Position numbers and translations under genes: made by a program
Notes under the pieces: model-generated
Seen by the model: only the letters and a program-made list of their open reading frames with translations
Databases searched by the model: none
Told to the model about the DNA's origin: nothing
DNA from: CAG-791 sp045113775
Lineage (GTDB): Bacteria; Bacillota; Clostridia; Lachnospirales; Lachnospiraceae
Direction: 5' to 3'
Assembly: GCA_045113775.1 (NCBI GenBank)
Contig: JBGUJH010000103.1
Span: 1 to 40,491 of the forward strand
DNA length: 40,491 nt
In this document: positions 1 to 6,317 of the stretch, one piece after another
How the letters are laid out: each line of letters opens with the position of its first letter
Numbering within the stretch: position 1 is the stretch's first letter

Positions 1-13
1 AGGCAATTGTTAA

Positions 14-84
14 AGCGGGTGATGGGAATCGAACCCACGTATCTAGCTTGGAAGGCTAGTGTTCTACCATTGAACTACACCCGC
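14..84 (-). tRNA. tRNA-Gly (anticodon TCC)
   Basis: The reverse strand folds into a complete cloverleaf: a 7-bp acceptor stem GCGGGTG/CACCCGC, a D arm, an anticodon stem CTAGC/GCTAG around the loop CTTCCAA (anticodon TCC) and a T arm with GGTTCGATTCC. The discriminator base is T, and CCA is not encoded. It lies 36 bp downstream of tRNA-Pro on the same strand and is probably co-transcribed with it. Confidence 0.96.
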
Positions 85-120
85 ATATTAATGAAGGATT
101 ATTGAATTTGTACATTCGAA

Positions 121-194
<74 letters not shown>

Positions 195-218
195 GAACCA
201 ATCTCAAATGCAAGTGTT

Positions 219-247
219 ATTATAATTTGAAGCATAGAGATTGTCAA
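219..247 (-). promoter_or_regulatory. sigma-A promoter of the tRNA-Pro/tRNA-Gly pair
   Basis: On the minus strand a perfect -35 TTGACA (247-242) and a perfect -10 TATAAT (224-219) are separated by 17 bp. The expected start near 212 lies about 18 nt before the 5' end of mature tRNA-Pro. A full-consensus promoter suits a stable RNA operon. Confidence 0.85.
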
Positions 248-280
248 CATAGTTTTTTATTAATTTGGAAAGAAATTTGT

Positions 281-775
281 TTACTGCATGTCCGGATCCA
301 GATACCGGATCTCATATGACGCTGCTTTTCCGCCTTCCAATGTAAGAACAATATAGGATGGCTTGCGGTTTTTCTGCCTTGGCCAGGATGTGCTGCCCGG
401 GTTCAGCATCAGAACGCCTTTGCAGTACTCGGCGACCGGCTCGTGGGAGTGACCGTACACTGCGATGCGGGCTCCCTGTCTGATCGCCTCGTCACACAAG
501 TCTGTATACCCCTTATGAAGATCGTAGCGGTGCCCATGGGCCATAAAGATCCTGCAGGAATCCAATGTGACGATACGCTCGTAAGGGGCATCCGTAAAGA
601 AGTCATTGTTCCCTGCTACATAATAGAAGGGGAAATCCGAGAGCTCGCGGTACACGAACTCACTGCCCTCGAAGTCTCCCGTGTGCAGCATGGCATCTAT
701 ATTCTTTTCAACGGACAGGATGCGCAGAAAAATATCGTCCTGCGCATGCGTGTCCCCAATTATCAGTATTTTCAT
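281..775 (-). CDS. YfcE/MJ0936-family metallophosphoesterase (phosphodiesterase)
   Basis: This is a predicted cytosolic metal-dependent phosphodiesterase of 164 aa, the usual size for the compact YfcE family. The metal-binding motifs are in order: GDTHAQDD (about residue 7), HTGDFEGS, AGNND, MAHGHRYDL and YGHSHEP, then the family's C-terminal LNPGSTS. Family members hydrolyse phosphodiesters in vitro with Mn2+, but the physiological substrate is generally unknown. The ATG at 775 overlaps the stop of the pyrophosphatase gene by 4 bp, so the two are translationally coupled in one minus-strand operon. This pairing, rdgB then a YfcE-like gene, is familiar in Bacillota. The family assignment is firm and the substrate is not assigned. 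Confidence 0.93.
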   Translation of the reverse strand: MKILIIGDTHAQDDIFLRILSVEKNIDAMLHTGDFEGSEFVYRELSDFPFYYVAGNNDFFTDAPYERIVTLDSCRIFMAHGHRYDLHKGYTDLCDEAIRQGARIAVYGHSHEPVAEYCKGVLMLNPGSTSWPRQKNRKPSYIVLTLEGGKAASYEIRYLDPDMQ

Positions 776-1452
776 AAGAATGTTCCATCGGCAGCGGCGT
801 CGGTTTCCGCGCGCCAGACGTTGTAAAGCGCTATCATGGCGCGGAATGCTTTTCCGCGGTGGCTGATCTCGTTTTTCTGTTCTTCCGTGATCTCTGCACT
901 GGTTTTTCCGTATTCGGGGAGGTAGAAGAAGGGATCATAACCGAAACCGTTCTCACCGCAGATGCTGTGCGCGATCACGCCTTCCATTGCTCCCCGGACC
1001 ACATGCTCCGTACCGTCGGGGAAGATCGCGGCGACCGCAGCGACGAATCTGGCAGTTCGTTCCTGTTCAGGTACATTCTCCATGCGCTTCATGATCTGCT
1101 CCATTTTGTAGTTATAATCCGTGTCATAGCCGAGATAGCGGGCAGAATAGATCCCGGGCTCGCCGCCGAGCGCATCGATCACAAGACCGGAGTCGTCGGA
1201 CATGACTGTGATCTGCGTGTCGGTAGTATCAATGGGAAAAGTGCCGTCTTCGATTTTTTGACAGATGAGCGCAGAGACGGCCCTCGCCTTGATCAGCGCG
1301 TTCTCTTCGAAAGTGGCGCCTGTCTCGTCGGGGTCGGCCTCGACGCCGGCTTCTCTCATGGAAAGTACCTCCGCTTCGGGATCAATGATGATGTCGCGGA
1401 TCTCGCGGATCTTGCCTTTGTTGCCTGTTGCAATGATAAACAGTTGTTTCAT
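772..1452 (-). CDS. rdgB: XTP/dITP diphosphatase (RdgB/HAM1 family)
   Basis: This is a house-cleaning nucleotide pyrophosphatase that converts XTP and (d)ITP to monophosphates plus PPi, keeping deaminated purines out of DNA and RNA. The 226-aa protein starts with the family signature TGNKGKIREI (residues 9-18). It has the substrate and metal loop DDSGLVIDALGGEPGIYSAR and the C-terminal SHRGKAF motif. It is slightly longer than typical (about 200 aa), with an extra segment around residues 70-80 before the DDSGL motif and a short C-terminal tail. The start ATG at 1452 has GGAGG about 6 nt upstream. That site directly follows a structured spacer after the methyltransferase gene, and the 3' end overlaps the YfcE-like gene by 4 bp. 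Confidence 0.95.
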   Translation of the reverse strand: MKQLFIIATGNKGKIREIRDIIIDPEAEVLSMREAGVEADPDETGATFEENALIKARAVSALICQKIEDGTFPIDTTDTQITVMSDDSGLVIDALGGEPGIYSARYLGYDTDYNYKMEQIMKRMENVPEQERTARFVAAVAAIFPDGTEHVVRGAMEGVIAHSICGENGFGYDPFFYLPEYGKTSAEITEEQKNEISHRGKAFRAMIALYNVWRAETDAAADGTFL

Positions 1453-1465
1453 TTATTCCTCCATC

Positions 1466-1598
1466 TCGAAGCGCTTTGCGCTGAGACCGCGAGGTGAAAT
1501 TCGCGAAGGCGATTTCGCCGATGCGATCCTCAAGGTTTGCGGCGCTTCGACGCAAACCTTGCGAGTGAAAAATAATGCATCGGCATTATTTTTCACTC
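1466..1598 (-). repeat. hairpin array between the methyltransferase and rdgB genes
   Basis: The spacer holds three strong stem-loops. The first is a perfect 16-bp stem (1563-1578/1583-1598, 4-nt loop) that includes the last codons and stop of the methyltransferase gene. The second is a perfect 11-bp stem (1531-1541/1551-1561, 9-nt loop). The third is a shorter stem at 1496-1516. The 9-nt loop at 1542-1550 is perfectly complementary to 1466-1474, next to the rdgB ribosome site. The 8 nt at 1577-1584 in the tip of the first hairpin are complementary to 1517-1524. There is no T-run, so it is not a standard terminator. It could be a mobile intergenic repeat or an RNA regulatory structure. Confidence 0.7.
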
Positions 1599-2746
1599 TT
1601 CCTCCTCTGCGGTTTGGGACCCGGGAACATGTAAAAATAGGTCTTGAGCATACCGTTGTAGATCTTGCGGTTCTTGGCGGCTTTCAGTCCCAGTTCCGCC
1701 TCACATCCGCTGAAGGAAGTGATCAGGTACATGGACCAGGAATCCAGCCTTCTGTACGCGTCTCCGAGTTCACGGTACAGTTTTTTGACAGAATCCTCTT
1801 CGGAACCGGTCAGGCGCTCGCCGTAGGGCGGATTGGTGATCAGAAAACCGTACTTCTTGGGATGGGAGAGCTTGGATACAGGTCTTGTCTGGAAGTGGAT
1901 CAGATGATCCACACCGGCAAGTTTGGCGTTTGCTCTTGCAGCAGCGATCGCCTCAGGATCGATGTCGTAGCCCTGCAGGTCTGTTTCGATATCGGGAGTC
2001 TCCAGGTCGAGAGCCTCGTCGCGGCTGTCCTTCCAGACAGAGGAAGGGACCAGATGCTTCCAGGTCTCGGCCGTGAAGGTGCGGTTCACTCCGGGAGCAA
2101 TGTTGGCCGCGATCATCGCGGCTTCAATGGGGAAGGTGCCGCTTCCGCAGAAAGGATCCACAAGGATCCTGCCTGGCCTCCAGGGAGTCAGTGCAAGAAG
2201 TCCTGCAGCGAGGTTCTCGGCGATCGGGGCAGTGACCTTGTACTTGCGGTAGCCGCGCTTGTGGAGTGACTCGCCGGTCGTATCGAGGGCGACAGTCACT
2301 TCGTCCTTCATCAGAAAGACGCGGACAGGGTAGGAGTCCCCGGTCTCCGGGAACTGCTCCATCTTGTATTTGCGCTTCATCCGCTCTACCATGGCTTTTT
2401 TCATTATGGACTGGATATCGGAAGGGGAGAAGAGTTTGCTCTTGACGCTGGCTGCCTTGGCGACCCAGAAGCGGGCGTCTGCAGGAAGATAATCCTCCCA
2501 GGGGAGGGAAAGCGTGCCCTGAAAGAGCTCTTCAAAGGTCTCGGCGTGGAAAGAACCGACCTTGAGGAGAACCCTCTCACCTGTCCGGATTCCTATGTTG
2601 GTACGGGCTATAGCTTCTTCATCGCCGAGAAGAGTCACGCGCCCGTCGCTGACTTCGGTGATCTCATATCCGATATCGTAGATCTCGTTTTTTAATACAC
2701 TCTCCATGCCGAAGTGGCAGGGAATGATCAGTTCGTATTGGGACAT
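1586..2746 (-). CDS. THUMP-domain class I SAM-dependent RNA methyltransferase
   Basis: This is a predicted 386-aa rRNA/tRNA guanine-N2 methyltransferase of the RlmL-N/YpsC type. An N-terminal THUMP RNA-binding region covers roughly residues 40-160. It is followed by a Rossmann methyltransferase domain with the SAM-binding DPFCGSGTFPIEAA motif and the catalytic TNPPYGERL motif, the (N/D)PPY of amino-methylating enzymes. The ATG at 2746 was chosen because GGAG lies 8 nt upstream. An in-frame start at 2818 would add 24 poorly conserved residues and overlap the promoter. It is the first gene of a minus-strand operon with rdgB and the YfcE-like gene, and its last four codons lie in the hairpin array. 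The exact target nucleotide cannot be read from sequence. Confidence 0.92.
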   Translation of the reverse strand: MSQYELIIPCHFGMESVLKNEIYDIGYEITEVSDGRVTLLGDEEAIARTNIGIRTGERVLLKVGSFHAETFEELFQGTLSLPWEDYLPADARFWVAKAASVKSKLFSPSDIQSIMKKAMVERMKRKYKMEQFPETGDSYPVRVFLMKDEVTVALDTTGESLHKRGYRKYKVTAPIAENLAAGLLALTPWRPGRILVDPFCGSGTFPIEAAMIAANIAPGVNRTFTAETWKHLVPSSVWKDSRDEALDLETPDIETDLQGYDIDPEAIAAARANAKLAGVDHLIHFQTRPVSKLSHPKKYGFLITNPPYGERLTGSEEDSVKKLYRELGDAYRRLDSWSMYLITSFSGCEAELGLKAAKNRKIYNGMLKTYFYMFPGPKPQRRKSEK

Positions 2747-2789
2747 ATATATTCTCCATTTCTGTGATAAACGGCTTTTTTCAGTAATC

Positions 2790-2818
2790 ATCATAACTGG
2801 GGAGGAGGGTTTGCGCAA
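2790..2818 (-). promoter_or_regulatory. putative promoter of the methyltransferase-rdgB operon
   Basis: On the minus strand -35 TTGCGC (2818-2813) and -10 TATGAT (2795-2790) are 17 bp apart. The predicted start near 2783 leaves a leader of about 37 nt before the ATG at 2746. Confidence 0.5.
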
Positions 2819-2923
2819 GAGCGGGGTTGTTCTGTTAAGGGGAACAAGTAAAAGAATGAAATGGATAAATCAGTATTAAAGTCCTATAATATAATCATAT
2901 TATTCAAAAGGAGTGTATTTAAG

Positions 2924-3211
2924 ATGAGATACGATGACGATCCGTTTATTAGTGACCTGATGGTAAATGTTGGTGTGTTGGGGAAGATCATCATTACTAT
3001 TGTTCTGCGTGTGAAACACATCATATCACCTTTTTCCATGCCTCTGTTCGTTGTAATGATAGTACTGTCAACTCTAATACCCTTTGGAGGTACCATAGCA
3101 TTTATTGTTCTTAAACTGACAAGGCTCATTAACCTGGGCTGGCCCTGGATCATAGCCGCGCTTGTTCTTGATTCTTTAGTCTTTCCTGCTTATTCAAGTA
3201 TAAATACATAA
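2924..3211 (+). CDS. small multi-pass membrane protein of unknown function
   Basis: This 95-aa protein is not recognised as a known family. It starts with a polar segment (RYDDDPF), followed by three hydrophobic stretches at about residues 18-28, 38-62 and 72-90, so two to three membrane helices are likely. The ATG at 2924 is preceded by AAAGGAG at 9-10 nt; an upstream in-frame ATG at 2861 lacks a ribosome site. Overlapping TATAAT boxes at 2885-2895 give a plausible promoter. The gene is monocistronic, diverges from the methyltransferase operon and ends in a strong bidirectional terminator. It is a real gene by signals, with function unknown. Confidence 0.65.
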   Translation: MRYDDDPFISDLMVNVGVLGKIIITIVLRVKHIISPFSMPLFVVMIVLSTLIPFGGTIAFIVLKLTRLINLGWPWIIAALVLDSLVFPAYSSINT

Positions 3212-3212
3212 T

Positions 3213-3252
3213 AAAAAACAGAGATGGCACGGTAGTGCCATCTCTGTTTTTT
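3213..3252. terminator. bidirectional rho-independent terminator
   Basis: A perfect 18-bp inverted repeat (3213-3230/3235-3252) with loop GGTA has A6 on one side and T6 on the other. It can therefore end the small membrane protein transcript (plus) and the gdhA transcript (minus). Confidence 0.92.
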
Positions 3253-3333
3253 ATTTAATGATTCAGAACTTCCAAATCCGTGCAAGCGGAGTGAAATGAC
3301 AGGGAATATACCCTGCTCCGGGAAAGCCGGCGA

Positions 3334-4668
3334 TCAGACGATTCCCTGAGCCTCCATAGCGTTGAGGACCTTGAGGAAGCCTGCGATGTTAGCGCCTGCA
3401 ACATAGTTGCCTTCCATGCCGTACTGCTTGGAAGCTTCGTCGATGTTGTGGTAGATGTTGACCATGATGGTCTTGAGCTTGGAGTCGACTTCTTCGAAAG
3501 TCCAGCTAAGTCTCTCGGAGTTCTGGCTCATCTCCAGAGCGGAGGTTGCTACGCCGCCTGCGTTGGAAGCTTTGCCGGGAACGAAGAGAACGCCGTTGTC
3601 CTGCAGATACTGGGTAGCATCCAGAGTGGTGGGCATATTTGCACCTTCGCAAACTGCTGTAACGCCGTTCGCGACAAGCTGCTTGGCGTCGTCGAGGAGC
3701 AGTTCGTTCTGGGTTGCGCAAGGAAGAGCGACGTCAACCTTGATGGACCATACGCCGCGGCCTTCGTGATACTCTGCGGAAGGTCTTGCTGCCTTGTACT
3801 CGGTCAGTCTTGCGCGCTTCACTTCTTTGACTTCCTTCAGAAGAGCTACGTCGATTCCCTCGGGATCATAGATCCAGCCTGTGGAATCGGAGCAGGTGAC
3901 GACCTTAGCGCCCAGCTGCTGTGCCTTCTCAATAGCGTAGATAGCTACGTTGCCGGCACCGGAGACTGCTACGGTCTTGCCTGCCAGAGTCATGTCGTGG
4001 CACTTGAGGAGTTCGTCGGTCAGATATACGAGGCCATAGCCGGTAGCCTGGGTTCTTGCCAGGGATCCGCCGTAGGTGAGGCCCTTGCCGGTCAGAACGC
4101 CTTCATAGATGTTGCGGATTCTCTTGTACTGGCCGTACAGATAGCCGATCTCACGTCCGCCAACGCCGATGTCGCCGGCAGGTACGTCTGTGTCAGCGCC
4201 GATGTGCCTGTAGAGCTCAGTCATGAAGCTCTGGCAGAATGCCATGACTTCTCTGTCGGATTTGCCCTTGGGATCGAAGTCGGAACCGCCCTTGCCGCCG
4301 CCGATGGGAAGACCGGTCAGGGAGTTCTTGAAGACCTGCTCAAAGCCCAGGAACTTGATGATGCCTAAGTTTACGGAAGGATGGAAGCGAAGACCTCCCT
4401 TGTAAGGGCCGATCGCACTGTTAAACTGAATGCGGTAACCGTTGTTAACCTGTACCTGGCCGTTGTCATCTACCCACGGAACGCGGAACAGAATCTGACG
4501 CTCGGGAGTTGTGAGACGCTCAAGAAGAGCCTCTTTTCTGTACTTGTCCTCGTCAGCTTCGATCACGACGCGAAGGGACTCCAGAACTTCCTTGACAGCC
4601 TGATGGAACTCGGGCTGAGCGGGGTTCTGCGCGATTACTCTTTCCAGGATTTCATCAACATATGACAT
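3334..4668 (-). CDS. gdhA: NADP-type glutamate dehydrogenase
   Basis: The enzyme interconverts 2-oxoglutarate plus ammonia and glutamate in the cytosol. The 444-aa length is that of the hexameric small GDH (GdhA, S50-I) family. Family motifs are present: the substrate-binding segment YKGGLRFHPSVN, the catalytic-lysine loop PIGGGKGGSDFDPKG, the DVPAGDIGVGGREIG region and a Rossmann nucleotide site VSGAGNVAIYAIEKA. NADP preference is inferred from overall similarity to E. coli-type GdhA rather than shown by one residue. AAGGAGG lies about 8 nt before the ATG at 4668. The gene stands alone on the minus strand, close to asnA, which also consumes ammonia. The upstream region carries two GTATAC palindromes that suggest repressor control. 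Confidence 0.97.
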   Translation of the reverse strand: MSYVDEILERVIAQNPAQPEFHQAVKEVLESLRVVIEADEDKYRKEALLERLTTPERQILFRVPWVDDNGQVQVNNGYRIQFNSAIGPYKGGLRFHPSVNLGIIKFLGFEQVFKNSLTGLPIGGGKGGSDFDPKGKSDREVMAFCQSFMTELYRHIGADTDVPAGDIGVGGREIGYLYGQYKRIRNIYEGVLTGKGLTYGGSLARTQATGYGLVYLTDELLKCHDMTLAGKTVAVSGAGNVAIYAIEKAQQLGAKVVTCSDSTGWIYDPEGIDVALLKEVKEVKRARLTEYKAARPSAEYHEGRGVWSIKVDVALPCATQNELLLDDAKQLVANGVTAVCEGANMPTTLDATQYLQDNGVLFVPGKASNAGGVATSALEMSQNSERLSWTFEEVDSKLKTIMVNIYHNIDEASKQYGMEGNYVAGANIAGFLKVLNAMEAQGIV

Positions 4669-4751
4669 TTTCGTTTCCTCCTTATGGTTGGTGTAGTTTC
4701 CTGCAGATAGTCATGCCGCGGACTGAACACGAATAACAGAATGTAAGTATT

Positions 4752-4763
4752 ATTGTATACAAT
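4752..4763. promoter_or_regulatory. palindromic operator-like site ATTGTATACAAT (site 1)
   Basis: This is a perfect 12-bp palindrome with a GTATAC core, the style of operator bound by GntR-family (FadR/FCD-type) regulators. It lies in the gdhA leader, 84 bp before the start codon. The regulator is not in this window. Confidence 0.5.
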
Positions 4764-4938
4764 CTTTGGCATAAAGGAACGCTTTGATAGAAAAATGCCA
4801 TTGGGCATAATCAACAAAGCGGACACTGCTTTCTCTTTTCGCATATTATAAAACGCCCAATACTCATGTGCAATATGGCAAAATAGAGAAGCAGGAAATG
4901 AAATAAGGGGTAATTATTGTCTATATTTTACAATAATA

Positions 4939-4950
4939 ATTGTATACAAG
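4939..4950. promoter_or_regulatory. palindromic operator-like site ATTGTATACAAG (site 2)
   Basis: This matches site 1 at 11 of 12 positions and is followed directly by another GTATAC-like half (GTATACTATAA). It lies 271 bp before the gdhA start. Two near-identical sites 187 bp apart suggest cooperative or looping repression. Confidence 0.5.
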
Positions 4951-5005
4951 TATACTATAATTAATATTTACTCGATTTAGCGCTTTAAATGGAAAAATTG
5001 ACGGA

Positions 5006-5043
5006 GGGGGCTATAGGAAGCAGGTTTACCAAAAACAGCCCCC
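5006..5043 (-). terminator. possible asnA terminator
   Basis: GGGGGCT (5006-5012) pairs with AGCCCCC (5037-5043) around a 24-nt loop. Reading in the asnA direction it is followed by a mixed T-rich stretch ending in TTTTT. The loop is long and the T-run distant, so the call is tentative. Confidence 0.4.
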
Positions 5044-5115
5044 CGACTTTGGAGAAACTCAAAATCGAGGGACTGGAATGTTTGCATTAGATATCGAATC
5101 GGTATTGGCGCTCGA

Positions 5116-6123
5116 TCACAGCAGTGCAATTCCTGCTTCTTCGCAGGCTGCGACTACCTCATCAGGCCAGATCGAACTGTGGACTTCGCCGATGTGCGCC
5201 TTCCGAAGGAAGAACATGCAGATTCGGGACTGGCCGATTCCGCCTCCGATCGTGAAGGGAAGTCTCTCTTCCAGGACAGCCTTCTGGAAGGGAAGTTCAG
5301 CTCTCTCGGGGCAGCCGGCTTTATCCAGCTGCTCGCGGAGCGCGTCGGCGTCGACGCGGATTCCCATGGAGGAGAGCTCCAGAGCGATGTCCAGTACAGG
5401 ATAATATACCAGAATGTCGGCGTTGAGCTTCCAGTCGTCATAGTCGGGGGCGCGTCCGTCGTGAGGCTCGCCGTCCGCGAGCTTGTCGCCGATCTGCATA
5501 AGGCATACAGCGCCTTTTTCGCGGCAGATCAGATACTCGCGGTCCTTGCGGCTCTTATCGGGATAGAGGGCTTCCAGCTCGGCAGTTGTGATAAAGAAGA
5601 TGTCATGAGGAAGGATCTCCTCGATGTAGTCGTAGCGGATCGCCATGTATTTCTCGGTCTTGCGCAGAACCCTGTAGACGTTCTGGACGACGGTCTTGAG
5701 GGTTTCAATATTGCGGTCCTGCTTGGTGATGATCTTTTCCCAGTCCCACTGGTCCACATAGATGGAGTGGATGTTGTCGGTGTCTTCATCGCGGCGGATC
5801 GCCACCATGTCGGTGTAGAGACCTTCTCCGATACTGAACCCGTATTTGCCGAGCGCGTAGCGCTTCCATTTAGCAAGAGAGTGAACGACTTCCGCCATCT
5901 GGCCGGATTCTTTGATATCGAAAGATACAGGCCTCTCCACGCCGTTGAGGTTGTCGTTGAGTCCGGACTCGGGACGGACAAACAGAGGAGCGGAGACTCG
6001 GCGGAGATTGAGCCGCTCTGCCAGAAGATTCTGGAAGAAGTCCTTGACGGTCTTAATAGCGATCTGGGTCTCGTGAAGATCCAGAGACGATTGATACTGA
6101 TCGGGAATAATTAATTTTTCCAT
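5116..6123 (-). CDS. asnA: aspartate-ammonia ligase (asparagine synthetase A)
   Basis: The enzyme forms asparagine from aspartate, ammonia and ATP (AMP plus PPi) in the cytosol and resembles class II aminoacyl-tRNA synthetases. The 335-aa length fits the AsnA family (about 330). Recognisable blocks are the start LIIPDQYQSSLDLHETQ, the VSAPLFVRPESGLNDNLNG segment, the YVDQWDWEK motif and the C-terminal class II motif-3-like TIGGGIGQSRICMFFL. The ATG at 6123 was chosen over 6189 because the family starts here and a purine-rich site (GGAAAGGG) precedes it. It neighbours gdhA on the same strand, which suggests nitrogen assimilation, but an own promoter is likely. No T-box was seen in the leader. 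Confidence 0.96.
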   Translation of the reverse strand: MEKLIIPDQYQSSLDLHETQIAIKTVKDFFQNLLAERLNLRRVSAPLFVRPESGLNDNLNGVERPVSFDIKESGQMAEVVHSLAKWKRYALGKYGFSIGEGLYTDMVAIRRDEDTDNIHSIYVDQWDWEKIITKQDRNIETLKTVVQNVYRVLRKTEKYMAIRYDYIEEILPHDIFFITTAELEALYPDKSRKDREYLICREKGAVCLMQIGDKLADGEPHDGRAPDYDDWKLNADILVYYPVLDIALELSSMGIRVDADALREQLDKAGCPERAELPFQKAVLEERLPFTIGGGIGQSRICMFFLRKAHIGEVHSSIWPDEVVAACEEAGIALL

Positions 6124-6186
6124 AAGTGCCCTTTCCGCCGGCCGCGGCGTATCTGCGCGGCAGCATAAAAATCGATATTTGTCGAT

Positions 6187-6240
6187 CATTCAGCATTCGA
6201 CGATCCCAAATGATATGCATTCGGGGAGCCGAATAATTAA
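6187..6240 (+). repeat. short copy of a fold-back element shared with the htpG leader
   Basis: The 54-bp sequence carries, in order, ATTCAGC, CCCAAATG, a 4-nt spacer, GCATTCGGG and GAATAATTAA. The same blocks occur in the same order in the 160-bp element at 38463-38622. The outer ATTCAGC/GCCGAAT and inner TCCC/GGGGA segments can pair. It looks like an internally deleted copy of a dispersed palindromic element, lying between asnA and the helicase gene. Confidence 0.6.
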
Positions 6241-6280
6241 CAAATCTTGTTTATTTAATCGCAAATCCCGGAAAAATGCA

Positions 6281-6310
6281 ATAACAGGATGAAGAAAGGA
6301 ATGCTATACT
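6281..6310 (+). promoter_or_regulatory. putative promoter of the helicase gene
   Basis: -35-like ATAACA (6281-6286) and -10 TATACT (6305-6310) are separated by 18 bp. The predicted start (6317-6318) coincides with the ATG, which would make the mRNA leaderless. Confidence 0.4.
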
Positions 6311-6317
6311 GCATAGT

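Larger units (their letters stand above)
4669..5115. other. AT-rich gdhA upstream / asnA downstream spacer
   Basis: This 447-bp stretch holds no convincing gene. It contains the gdhA 5' region with two palindromic operator-like sites, a weak terminator-like hairpin for asnA (5006-5043) and AT-rich promoter-like sequence around 4910-4980. I could not fix a single -35/-10 pair for gdhA. Confidence 0.6.

Noticed and set aside
859..1497. A 212-codon open frame antisense to rdgB
   Set aside because: It lies entirely opposite a conserved gene, lacks domain motifs and has no start signals.
3300..3315. CAGGG/CCCTG hairpin as the gdhA terminator
   Set aside because: The stem is only 5 bp without a T-run. 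The strong bidirectional hairpin at 3213-3252 explains termination better.
6124..6317. T-box leader for asnA
   Set aside because: The leader contains the fold-back element but no T-box sequence (TGGNACCGCG-like) or specifier-stem layout.
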